From the NCBI RefSeq assembly GCF_900155525.1, contig NZ_LT706943.1, positions 53,114-117,113 of the forward strand: a stretch of DNA of 64,000 nucleotides. Reading direction: 5' to 3'. The DNA comes from Mailhella massiliensis (GTDB lineage: Bacteria > Desulfobacterota > Desulfovibrionia > Desulfovibrionales > Desulfovibrionaceae). The notes beneath the pieces were generated by a model. It was given only the letters and a program-made list of their open reading frames with translations, had not been told where the DNA came from and did not search any database. Numbering within the stretch: position 1 is the first letter of the stretch; each line of letters opens with the position of its first letter. This document shows, one piece after another, positions 26,528 through 35,286 of this stretch. A program made the position numbers and the translations under genes.

Positions 26528-27432
26528 ACTTCATTCCCGGCCACTCCGCTCCGCGTTCGTGGAGCCGGCTGAACGGCTGGGATGCGCTTCTCGCCGCAGC
26601 GGTGGCCGCGCTGGTTCTGGCTTTCGTGTGGCGTTCCATGAGTGTGACGCGGCACGCCTGGGACTGGGCGGCTCTCGGGCCGTACATCGTTTCGCGCGAT
26701 GCCTCCGGCGCGTGGCAGGCGGGTATGCTGCTCAAGGGACTGTTCGCCACCTTGCGCCTGGGCTTCTGGTCTCTTCTTGTGGCGCTGGTCACGGGGGGCC
26801 TTGTGGGAGCGCTTTCCGCGCGTCAGAGGGGGCTTGCGGCCCTGCCCGCCGTGCTGTACATCACCGTGCTGCGCAATACGCCGCCGCTGGTGCTGCTTTT
26901 CCTTGTGTATTTCTTTGCCGGGTCCTTCTTTTCCGAACCGTTTCTGTATCTGGAAGATACGGTGGCCGCCATGCCCGCCTGGGCTCAGTCGCTGATAACG
27001 GCTCTTTTCGCCCCGCAGGGGCAGATGGACCGCATGGCCGCCGCCGTGCTCACCCTCGGCGTGTATTCCGGGGCCTATGTGGCGGAAATCGTGCGCGGGG
27101 CGCTGGAGGCCGTGGACAGAACGCAGTGGGATGCTTCGGCGTCCCTCGGTATGAATCCCTGGCAGCAGATGCGCTGGGTGATCGCTCCGCAGGCCTTCCG
27201 GCTCATGCTGCCGCCGCTGACGGGACAGTGCATTTCCGTATTCAAGGAAACGGCGCTGGCCTCGGCCATATCGCTGCCGGAACTGACCTTCCAGAGCCTG
27301 GAAGTCATGGCCGTTTCCCGTATGACCTTTGAACTGTGGCTCGTCACCGCGGCCATGTATCTTCTGGTTTCCTGCTTCTGGGCGTGGCTGGGGCGCAGGC
27401 TGGAACGAAGGCGCGGCATGATGCACGCATAA
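26506..27432 (+). CDS. Polar amino acid ABC transporter permease (second)
   Basis: 308 residues, of the same HisMQ family as the first permease: LRNTPPLVLLFL, SGAYVAEIVRGALE and the loop DASASLGMNPWQQMRWVIAPQAFR. Two different permeases suggest a heterodimeric channel. No ATP-binding subunit is encoded before or after, which is unusual; the operon ends at a terminator directly downstream. Confidence 0.9.
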   Translation: MAKQTQLNFIPGHSAPRSWSRLNGWDALLAAAVAALVLAFVWRSMSVTRHAWDWAALGPYIVSRDASGAWQAGMLLKGLFATLRLGFWSLLVALVTGGLVGALSARQRGLAALPAVLYITVLRNTPPLVLLFLVYFFAGSFFSEPFLYLEDTVAAMPAWAQSLITALFAPQGQMDRMAAAVLTLGVYSGAYVAEIVRGALEAVDRTQWDASASLGMNPWQQMRWVIAPQAFRLMLPPLTGQCISVFKETALASAISLPELTFQSLEVMAVSRMTFELWLVTAAMYLLVSCFWAWLGRRLERRRGMMHA

Positions 27433-27475
27433 TACGGCCGTACTTTTCCGTATGCCCTTGAGGAATGTTTTCTGC

Positions 27476-27510
27476 AAAGCCCGGAGTTTCGTCTTCCGGG
27501 CTTTTTTTTC
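27476..27510 (+). terminator. Terminator after the ABC operon
   Basis: Ten-base arms AAAGCCCGGA / TCCGGGCTTT, 9-base loop, followed by a run of T. Confidence 0.85.
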
Positions 27511-27988
27511 TGGAAGGGGGCCGTGAATCGGGGAGAGGGGAACCTGAGCGGGAAGGCCTCTCGTTATCGCAGCAGTAAACGGCGTTTGCCCGAAGAGACG
27601 TGCATCATGCGGCAGAAAGCCGGAGGCGATGCAAGGCGGAAAGGGCATGGTGCAGGCGTGCGGAATCGAGGCATGGCTGGTCCGCAGCCGGCCTGTAAGG
27701 GGAAAAGACACGGTGATGGTATTTCTGCGGTAGGGCGAAAGCCGGTCTGGGGGATGGCGTTTCGTTGCACCTCCATGCCTACGCGCGGAGATGAAGGGAG
27801 CATCCGGCAGAAGATACGCAAAGATGCGCCCCGGCATGGGCGAGATGTCGGCGGACCGTGAGGAAAAAGCGGAGAAGCCGACAGCGTCCCGAAGCATTAT
27901 CGGTTAATGACATTCGAGGCGGAGCGTGATGTCTTCCCTGCTCGGAGAGGCAGAAAGAGGCGCATTGTCGCAGGTATCTTTTCCGTGT
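27511..27988. other. Intergenic stretch without genes
   Basis: The open frames present have chance composition. Nothing structured was recognised except GC-rich stretches. Confidence 0.5.
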
Positions 27989-29383
27989 TCATCCGGCTGC
28001 GGCATCCTCGGCGCAGGCACGGACGAAGTTTTCCGCCCAGTGCGGCACGGCAGGGGCGAAAAGGTGCGTCCAGCAGGCGAAGGTACGGCGCACGAGAAGT
28101 CCGTCGTAACGGATGCCGTCTTTTTCATACATGCCTGTTCCCGGAGAAAGCTCGAGACAGCACGGGGGCAGAAGCCCCTGCGGCCACTCGCAGCGGGAAT
28201 AGTGGAATTCATGCCCGTGCCATACGCTTCCCAGAGGATGGAAGGGGTTGGGAGCGGCGACGCGGGCCGTCACATAACCGAGCCCCTGCGGACGGCGGAA
28301 AAAACGCGGGCGCGGCGGCAGAATCCCCGCCATGGGGCGGGGGCCGTCATCGAGCGTCAGCGCGTCGCACAGTATCATGAAGCCTCCGCATTCCGCGTAA
28401 ATGGGGCGGCCCGCCAGGGAAAGGGCGCGTATGTCTGCAAGGTGCGGCGAGGCGCTGATTTCATCGGCAAAAAGTTCAGGGTAGCCTCCGCCGAGATAGA
28501 GCCCGTCGATGTCCGGCCACGGAGCGTCGTCAAAAAGGCTCAGGCGTACCAGCCGTGCGCCTGCTGCGCGCAGGGCTTCCAGATTTTCTTCGTAATAGAA
28601 CCACAGCGCTTTGTCGTGCACATAGCCGATGAGAGGGCCTCCGTGCGCTTCTTTTTGCTTTTCCTCACAGGGCAGGTCGGGAAGAGAGGGCGCGGTACGC
28701 GCGAGGGCAAGGATGCGTTCCGTATCGCTGTTGTTTTCCAGAAGATCGGCCAGAGAGTCCAGCACGGCGTGAGCTGCCGGATCGGCCTCGTCCAGAGACA
28801 GCCCCATGTGCCGTTCCGGCAGAGGATTGTGATGCAGGCGCGGCAGAATGCCCACGACGGGGATATCGGTATAGGTTTCCACGGCGCGGCGCAGCATGGA
28901 GCCGTGGCGTTCGCCCGCCACGTTGTTCAGCATGACGCCCGCAAGGTTCAGCTCCGGCTCGAAACGGGCGATGCCCGAAACCACGGCGGCCGCCGTGCGC
29001 GTCATTTTGGCGCAGTTCATGGTAAGGATGACGGGAGCCTTCAAAAGGCGTGCCACATGTGCGGTAGAGCAGGAGCCTTCCACATCGCGGCCGTCGAAAA
29101 GTCCCCGGTTGCCTTCGATGACGGCCATGTCGGCCGGGCGTCTGGCGCAGGTAAGGGAAAAGCGGCGCAGCAGCGCGGCGTCATCCAGAAAATACGGGTC
29201 CAGGCAGGCGGCAGGCCTTCCTGCGGCAAGAGCAAGCCATGCGTAGTCGATGTAGTCCGGTCCTTTCTTGCAGGGCTGCACGGCAAGGCCGCGTCGGGCG
29301 AAAAGCCGCGTGAGTCCCAGCGAAACCAGAGTCTTGCCGCTTCCTCCGGAAAGCCCGGAAATAACGAGTCTTGCCTGTTCCAT
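27989..29383 (-). CDS. dsrN: Siroheme amidase / cobyrinate a,c-diamide synthase family (DsrN type)
   Basis: 464 residues. The N-terminal half is an ATP-dependent amidation domain (VISGLSGGSGKT, KKGPDYID, EGNRGLFDG), the C-terminal half a class I glutamine amidotransferase (GLYLGGGYPELF, Cys in AECGGF). The family includes CbiA/CobB, CfbB and DsrN; in sulfate and sulfite reducers the copy beside dsrABD is held to amidate siroheme for sulfite reductase. Position behind dsrA-dsrBD supports this. A terminator lies between dsrBD and this gene, so it may have its own promoter. No ribosome site is visible; ATG 29383 or 29389 are both possible. Confidence 0.85.
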   Translation of the reverse strand: MEQARLVISGLSGGSGKTLVSLGLTRLFARRGLAVQPCKKGPDYIDYAWLALAAGRPAACLDPYFLDDAALLRRFSLTCARRPADMAVIEGNRGLFDGRDVEGSCSTAHVARLLKAPVILTMNCAKMTRTAAAVVSGIARFEPELNLAGVMLNNVAGERHGSMLRRAVETYTDIPVVGILPRLHHNPLPERHMGLSLDEADPAAHAVLDSLADLLENNSDTERILALARTAPSLPDLPCEEKQKEAHGGPLIGYVHDKALWFYYEENLEALRAAGARLVRLSLFDDAPWPDIDGLYLGGGYPELFADEISASPHLADIRALSLAGRPIYAECGGFMILCDALTLDDGPRPMAGILPPRPRFFRRPQGLGYVTARVAAPNPFHPLGSVWHGHEFHYSRCEWPQGLLPPCCLELSPGTGMYEKDGIRYDGLLVRRTFACWTHLFAPAVPHWAENFVRACAEDAAAG

Positions 29384-29799
29384 GAGCATGAGGGGGAAAA
29401 AGGTGATGTGCGCCTGTACGCAGCGTAAGGAATCCTGAGGGGGAGAACGGGGCGGCCGCCTCATCCGTCCAAGGCGGAAGATTGCTGCCGGCGGAATTTC
29501 GCCCCGAATGTCGGAAATGCCCGGTAGTTGTTCCCTGCGTCGCTCCGTGCCGCGTGTTTTTCTTCCGTGCCGGAAAAGCGCATGGGAAGACCGCGTCTGT
29601 TCCGAGGGGGCCTGCCTATGCGCTTTTCCCCGGGGCTTTGCCCTGCCGGGGAGGGCAGAAGACAGCGGCACCCCGCGGAGGATGCGGAATCTTCGGAGAA
29701 TGCTTCCGCCGTTTTTTCCCGTAAAAGGCACGGGAGCTTCCCGGAGGGAACGGGGCGGCCCGGATTTCGGCACGGCGGAGCTTCCGGCGGCGGCCCCAT

Positions 29800-29834
29800 C
29801 GAAAAAGGGGAAGATCCCGGAAGATCTTCCCCTT
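29800..29834 (-). terminator. Terminator after the dsr operon
   Basis: Minus strand: AAGGGGAAGAT and ATCTTCCCCTT arms with an 8-base loop, followed by TTTTTC. It lies 70 bases after the dsrB-dsrD stop. The 400 bases between it and dsrN hold no gene. Confidence 0.8.
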
Positions 29835-29900
29835 CATGTTTCGGCTTTGCTGAAGCTTGCGCGGGCCGCGCAGGCGGCCCTTGCCCTTCAGCGGGCGATA

Positions 29901-31355
29901 TTATTCGCCTTCTTCAGTAGCGCCCTGCTTGCCGGCGCCCTTGAGGCCGTACATGGTGGTGGAACCGGAGGACCAGTAAGCCACCTTTTCGTCGTCCACC
30001 AGAGCGGTGAGGACGTTCTTGACCTTGCGGGGGCTGGAGCCGGGGAACAGTTCGAGGAACTGGTTGAAGTAGAACTTGGTCTTGGCGCCGGGCTTGCTGG
30101 TCTTTTCCACCAGCCAGTTGTACACCAGAGTCTTGTCTTCTTCGGTCACGCCGGCGTTGGAAGCTTCGGCGTGGGCTTCGGCGCCCTTGTAGGCTTCAGC
30201 GGCCAGTTCAGTGAACTTGAACTGGGTGGACTGACGCCAGCTGAAGTAGGCCTGTTCGCGGAAGTCGTCGATGAGCTGGGGGGTGAATTCCAGATCGGTC
30301 AGTTCGAAGAACTTTTCCCAGCCGATACGTTCGGCCCAGTCGCCCAGGCGTTCGTACTTGTTGGCGTTTTCGGCGTACACGTCAAGGATGCGCTTGACGG
30401 TGGCGCACAGCGTAGGCCAGCGGGGCGGTTCGTTTTCGATGTAGGAAACGACGACCTTGGAGAACTTGGGACGGCTGATACGGTTGGAGATCTTGCCGCC
30501 GACCATGATGAGCACGCCGTCGCCTTCGCCGTCGGAGATGGGAAGGGCGGGGCACATGGTGTAGCAGTTACCGCAGTACATGCAGCGTTCCTGCTTGATG
30601 GCCACGGTGTTGATCTTCTTGCCGTCGAGTTCTTCCTTGGCGGGACGCACGGCGGCCACGGGGCAGGCGGCGACGGCCAGAGGAATTTCGCAGAGCTGGT
30701 CAACCCATTCCTGGTCGATCATCGGGGGCTTGCGGTGAATACCCACGACGCCGATGTCGGAAACGTGCACGGCGCCGCACATGTTAAGGCAGCAGGCCAG
30801 GGAGATGCGCACGGGGGCGGGCAGACGATGGTTCTGGAAGTCGGAGAACACGGTGTCCATCAGGGCCTTCACCGGGCCGGAGGCGTCGGTGGCGGGGGTG
30901 TGGCAGTGCAGCCAGCCCTGGGTGTGCACGATGTTGGTCACACCGGCGCCGGTGCCGCCGATGGGGAACTTGTAGGAACCGCCGGGGAACTTGCGGGAAG
31001 CAAGGTCGGCCTTCAGTTCTTCAAGAACCTTGGGATCGGTCACCATGAACTCGATGTTGTTACGGGTGGTGAAACGAACGTGACCGTCGCAGTACTTGTC
31101 GGCGATTTCGCAGATTTCACGGATGTGCACGGTGGTCATGGTACGGGCGCCGCCGCAGCGGACGGTGTACACCTTGTCGCCGCTTTCGGCCACATGCATG
31201 AGCACGCCGGGTTCCAGAATTTCGTGGTAGAGCCACTTGCCGAAGTTCTTGGCAATGACCTCAGGGAAGAAGGAGTCGTACTTGCGGGGTCCGATATCGG
31301 AGATACGACCTTCCATGGGTTTTGCAGGATTGTAACCGGAAGAAATAAAAGCCAT
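29901..31355 (-). CDS. dsrB: Dissimilatory sulfite reductase beta subunit fused to DsrD
   Basis: 484 residues, about 100 more than a normal DsrB. Residues 1 to about 380 are DsrB ([12 protein letters not shown] siroheme/cluster motif, ferredoxin motif [11 protein letters not shown]), then a 20-residue linker rich in Ala and Glu, then the DsrD winged-helix domain from about 405 ([27 protein letters not shown]). With DsrA it reduces sulfite at siroheme in the cytoplasm; DsrD stimulates the reaction. This fusion is known from Bilophila wadsworthia. It starts 18 bases after dsrA. GGAGAG stands ahead. Confidence 0.97.
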   Translation of the reverse strand: MAFISSGYNPAKPMEGRISDIGPRKYDSFFPEVIAKNFGKWLYHEILEPGVLMHVAESGDKVYTVRCGGARTMTTVHIREICEIADKYCDGHVRFTTRNNIEFMVTDPKVLEELKADLASRKFPGGSYKFPIGGTGAGVTNIVHTQGWLHCHTPATDASGPVKALMDTVFSDFQNHRLPAPVRISLACCLNMCGAVHVSDIGVVGIHRKPPMIDQEWVDQLCEIPLAVAACPVAAVRPAKEELDGKKINTVAIKQERCMYCGNCYTMCPALPISDGEGDGVLIMVGGKISNRISRPKFSKVVVSYIENEPPRWPTLCATVKRILDVYAENANKYERLGDWAERIGWEKFFELTDLEFTPQLIDDFREQAYFSWRQSTQFKFTELAAEAYKGAEAHAEASNAGVTEEDKTLVYNWLVEKTSKPGAKTKFYFNQFLELFPGSSPRKVKNVLTALVDDEKVAYWSSGSTTMYGLKGAGKQGATEEGE

Positions 31356-31373
31356 TTTTGCTCTCCTCTCTGA

Positions 31374-32687
31374 TTAGCGCAGGTGACGCTGACGGTAAGC
31401 AGCGATGTCACGGGTCCAGCCGCCGGGCACGTCCTCTTCCTTGAAGAGAATGTAGGGGTTCGTGCGGGGCTCGATGACGTGCTGAGGAATGGCCGGGATT
31501 TCGGTCACTTCAAGCAGCTTCTGGAAGGAGAGACGCTTGATGGTTTCGCCAACACGTTCGCGGTTCTTGCCTTCTTCCATCCACCAGTCCCAGATCTTTT
31601 CGATGACGGACTTGATTTCGTCGAAGGGTTCTTCCGCGGGAATGAAGGGAACGAGCAGGGAGCCCATCTGAGCGCCGTCGAGAATGGGGGCCTTGGCGCC
31701 GACGAGGATGGAGGCGCCGCGGTCGTCACCGACATGCAGAGCGCGGGGCATGGTGTTGATGCAGTGCATGCAGCGCACGCAGTTCGCGGTGTCGATGGAC
31801 AGCTTGTTGCCGTCCCAGCTCATGCAGTGGCTCGGGCAGAGGTCGATGACTTCCTTCTGGAGGTCGAACTTGCCCCAGTCGCGGCCGGAGTGAGCGCCGG
31901 CGTTGGGAGCGAACTCACCGGCCACATAGGCCTTCACGGCATCCTGGTCGATCTTGATGTCGTCCTTCCAGGTGCCGACCACGGCAAAGTCGGAACGGGC
32001 CATAGCGGCCACGCAGCCGTTGGGGCAGCCGTCGAACTTGAACTTGAACTTATAGGGGAAGGCGGGGCGATGCAGTTCGTCCTGGTAGTCCTGGGTGAGC
32101 TGGTAGCAGGCGAGCTGGGTGTTGTAGCAGGCGTATTCGCAGCGGGACATGCCCATGCAGGCGGCGGGGGTACGCAGGTTGGAGCCGGAACCGCCGAGGT
32201 CGACGTCCATCTTGTGGGTCAGTTCGTAGAAGATTTCTTCGAGCTGAGGAGTCTGGGTGCCGATGAGCACCATGTCGCCGGTGGAGCCGTGCAGGTTGGT
32301 CAGACCGGAGCCGCGCAGATCCCAGATGTCGCAGATGCCGCGCAGGTATTCGGTGCTGTAGAACTTACCGGAAGGCTGAGCCACGCGGACGGTATGGAAA
32401 TGGGCCACGCCGGGGAACTTTTCGGGCTGGTCGCAGTAACGGCCGATAACGCCGCCGCCGTAACCGAACACGCCCACGATGCCGCCGTGCTTCCAGTGCG
32501 TTTCCTTGTCTTCATAGGAAAGTTCCATGACACCCAGCAGATCCTCGGGGGCATCGCTGGGAATCTGATAATCCAAGCCCTGAGCGTTTTCGGCTCTGCT
32601 CGCGGCAAGCTGCTTGATATCAGATACAAAGCTGGGCCAGGGCCCGGATTCGAGCTGGTCCAACAGGGGGGTTGCATGTTTCGCCAT
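31374..32687 (-). CDS. dsrA: Dissimilatory sulfite reductase alpha subunit
   Basis: 437 residues, exactly the Desulfovibrio DsrA length. Siroheme-cluster cysteines are in CMGMSRCEYACYNT and DGCPNGCVAA, the inserted ferredoxin motif is CVRCMHCINTMPRALH. The protein pairs with DsrB-DsrD to form desulfoviridin. The start at 32687 has GGAGG 7 bases ahead. It is the first gene of the operon and faces a 620-base regulatory region. Confidence 0.98.
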   Translation of the reverse strand: MAKHATPLLDQLESGPWPSFVSDIKQLAASRAENAQGLDYQIPSDAPEDLLGVMELSYEDKETHWKHGGIVGVFGYGGGVIGRYCDQPEKFPGVAHFHTVRVAQPSGKFYSTEYLRGICDIWDLRGSGLTNLHGSTGDMVLIGTQTPQLEEIFYELTHKMDVDLGGSGSNLRTPAACMGMSRCEYACYNTQLACYQLTQDYQDELHRPAFPYKFKFKFDGCPNGCVAAMARSDFAVVGTWKDDIKIDQDAVKAYVAGEFAPNAGAHSGRDWGKFDLQKEVIDLCPSHCMSWDGNKLSIDTANCVRCMHCINTMPRALHVGDDRGASILVGAKAPILDGAQMGSLLVPFIPAEEPFDEIKSVIEKIWDWWMEEGKNRERVGETIKRLSFQKLLEVTEIPAIPQHVIEPRTNPYILFKEEDVPGGWTRDIAAYRQRHLR

Positions 32688-33311
32688 TGCCTTACCTCCA
32701 CATGGTTGATTATGGGTCTGTCGCTTTGCCAACCAATGAGCCGGAAAAACTTTCCGTTCAGACAGAGCGACCCCTGATACACCAATACTGGGCCGGATGT
32801 GCGAGGGCACAGTACAAGTCCCGGCCTTACAGCGTGTAACTCCGTTACTACCCTATTTTAGGGGGGAGCACAATAGCTCCGGTTCTGTTCACAAGCCAGT
32901 CTGGCTCCCCATAGAGGGAAAAAGGGTGAAAAAAACTGTGTTTTCAATAATTAAGCCATAAAACGGCTTTTTTTTCAAGTGCTGCGCCGGGCGGAAGTGG
33001 TTCCAGAAAGGAACGAGCGGAGGGAAGCGGAGGAGCGCGTTGGGAACGGCTGTTTTATAATATGTTGAAATGCTGGATGTTATTTTTCGGGAAAAAGTAT
33101 CCGGGCAGGTTCCTGCCGGAAAAAGCCAAGGGAAAAAAAGAACAAAGTGCGGGACGGATTTAATTTTTTTGCCGTCGTTTCCTCCTGCCGGGCGGAAAGC
33201 GGAAGGAAAATTTAACGGAAGGCATAATACTTTATTTTTCCTGTTTTAACAGGTATGATGTTGCATTCCTGAAAAAAGGTCTGTCCCGACGGGCGGCCAT
33301 ACGGAGGTACA
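32688..33311. promoter_or_regulatory. Divergent control region of dsrA and the citrate synthase-like gene
   Basis: No gene is present. At 32836-32880 three short inverted repeats follow one another: GTAAC-TCC-GTTAC, CCCTA-TTT-TAGGG, GGAGC-N6-GCTCC. A weak promoter in the dsrA direction (TTGTGC, 17 bases, TAGTAA) overlaps them. At 33240-33253 the palindrome CCTGTT-TT-AACAGG lies 58 bases before the citrate synthase-like gene. The middle part (32930-33230) is AT-rich. Confidence 0.5.
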
Positions 33312-35141
33312 ATGATTCTTTTCAAGAAAAGTTCCGAGCGCAGTCTTCACCTTGAAGAGCGGGCCGACCCCCAGCTTTACCGCGAACTTTTCCCCTATAC
33401 CAGAATCGGGCGCATCGGATTCGACGGCACCATCATAGCCCCCCGCCCGGCGGACCCGTGCTTCATTACCGATACCACCTTCCGTGACGGGCAGCAGGCC
33501 CGACCTCCGTACACGGTGAAGCAGATCGCCCATATCTTCGATCTGCTGCACAAGCTCGGCGGCAAGAGCGGGCTCATTCAGGCTTCGGAATTCTTCATGT
33601 ATTCCGCCAAGGACCGCAAGGCCATAGAAACCTGTCGCGCCCGCGGCTACCGTTTCCCCCGGGTGACGGGCTGGATACGCGCGAAGGAAGAGGATCTGCG
33701 CATTGCAAGGGATATGGAATTCGACGAGGTGGGGCTGCTCACCAGCGTGTCGGACTATCACATATACCTTAAATTAGGGAAGACCCGGCAGCAGGCCATG
33801 GACGACTATCTGCGCATCGTGGAACGTGCCCTGGAATGGGGCATCGTGCCGCGCTGCCATTTTGAAGACGTCACCCGCGCGGACATACACGGCTTCTGCC
33901 TGCCCTTTGCCGCGCGTCTCATGGAGCTTGCCCGCAAGGCCTCCATGCCGGTGAAGATACGCCTGTGCGACACCATGGGCTTCGGCGTGCCCTATGCCGG
34001 AGCGGCGCTTCCGCGTTCGGTGCAGGGGATCGTGCGCGCCTTCACCGACGAGGCGGGCGTGCCCGGTCAGTGGCTGGAATGGCACGGCCACAACGACTTT
34101 CACAAGGTGCTGGTCAACGGCGTCACGGCCTGGCTGTACGGCTGTGCCTCGGTGAACGGCACCCTGCTCGGCTTCGGCGAGCGCACGGGCAACACGCCTG
34201 TGGAAGCGCTGGTCATGGAATACATTTCCCTCACGGGCAACGACGACGTGGCGGATACCACGGTGATTTCCGAAATCGCCGAATATTTCGCCAAGGAGCT
34301 GGAATACGCCATTCCGCCGAACTATCCCTTCGTGGGGAGCGACTTCAACGCCACGAGCGCGGGCGTTCATGTGGACGGTCTTTCCAAGAACGAGGAAATC
34401 TACAATATCTTCGATACCGCGAAGATACTCAACCGCCCCGTGCCCATCATCATTACCGACAAGTCCGGACGTGCGGGCGTGGCCTACTGGATCAACAGCA
34501 ATCTGGAACTGGACGAAAGCCGCCGCGTGACCAAGAAGCACCCTGCCGTGGGCCAGATATACAACGCCATCATGCAGGCCTACGAAGCCGGGCGCAATAC
34601 CTCCTTCTCCAACAAGGAAATGCTCGCCCTTGTGCGCCAGTTCATGCCCGAGCTTTTCGTTTCCGAGCTGCAGAAGCTCAAGAGGGTGGCGAGCCGCCTC
34701 GCCTCCGGCATCATGATGCGTCTTGCCGACGCCTGCCGTGCAAGCGCCACGCAGGAAGAGCGCAACAACGCCCTGCAGAGCTTTGCCGATCACTATCCCT
34801 ATATACAGTTCATCACCCTTACCGATGCGAAGGGCAAGCTGCTCAAGGCCGTGGTGGCGGACGAGGCCAATACCGGCAAGTACGGGCATCTGCCCGATCC
34901 GGGCTATGACTATTCCGACAGAGGCTGGTTCAAGATGCCCATGCAGGACGGCGAGCTGCACGTTACCGACGTGTACCAGTCGCAGTACACCGGAGCGCTC
35001 ATTCTTTCCGTCTCCCAGGCCGTGACGGATGAGAACGATGAAATCGTGGGCGTTCTTTGCGGCGACATTCAGCTTGAGGAGATACTCAAGCATACCGACG
35101 ATCTGGAAGCCGAAGAAAAGAACAGCTCGGATCAGATGTAG
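33312..35141 (+). CDS. Re-citrate synthase-like enzyme with C-terminal Cache-like domain
   Basis: 609 residues. Residues 1-440 are a DRE-TIM metallolyase (ITDTTFRDGQQA, WHGHNDFHKV with the metal His pair, GERTGNTPVEAL) of the isopropylmalate/homocitrate/Re-citrate synthase group; in Desulfovibrio the homologue near dsrAB is regarded as Re-citrate synthase. Residues 470-600 look like a PDC/Cache sensor (SFADHYPYIQFITLTD, DYSDRGWFKMPM, DVYQSQYTGALILSVSQAV), a fold usually found in periplasmic receptors. There is no membrane segment, so it would be a cytoplasmic ligand-binding appendix. ACGGAGG stands ahead of the ATG. Confidence 0.8.
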   Translation: MILFKKSSERSLHLEERADPQLYRELFPYTRIGRIGFDGTIIAPRPADPCFITDTTFRDGQQARPPYTVKQIAHIFDLLHKLGGKSGLIQASEFFMYSAKDRKAIETCRARGYRFPRVTGWIRAKEEDLRIARDMEFDEVGLLTSVSDYHIYLKLGKTRQQAMDDYLRIVERALEWGIVPRCHFEDVTRADIHGFCLPFAARLMELARKASMPVKIRLCDTMGFGVPYAGAALPRSVQGIVRAFTDEAGVPGQWLEWHGHNDFHKVLVNGVTAWLYGCASVNGTLLGFGERTGNTPVEALVMEYISLTGNDDVADTTVISEIAEYFAKELEYAIPPNYPFVGSDFNATSAGVHVDGLSKNEEIYNIFDTAKILNRPVPIIITDKSGRAGVAYWINSNLELDESRRVTKKHPAVGQIYNAIMQAYEAGRNTSFSNKEMLALVRQFMPELFVSELQKLKRVASRLASGIMMRLADACRASATQEERNNALQSFADHYPYIQFITLTDAKGKLLKAVVADEANTGKYGHLPDPGYDYSDRGWFKMPMQDGELHVTDVYQSQYTGALILSVSQAVTDENDEIVGVLCGDIQLEEILKHTDDLEAEEKNSSDQM

Positions 35142-35286
35142 TTTTCTTTCCGGGGGAGCGGGAGCTCCCCCGCTTTGTATGCGCCCCGCTCCGTTTTCCG
35201 GGCGGGGTCTTCACGCGGCACGGGAGCGTTTCCGCTCCGCCCATGCCGCGTCACCGTCAAACGGATATCCACCGGGAATTTCTGCC

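Noticed and set aside
31383..32777. 464-residue open frame antisense to dsrA
   Set aside because: Shadow frame; dsrA is certain.
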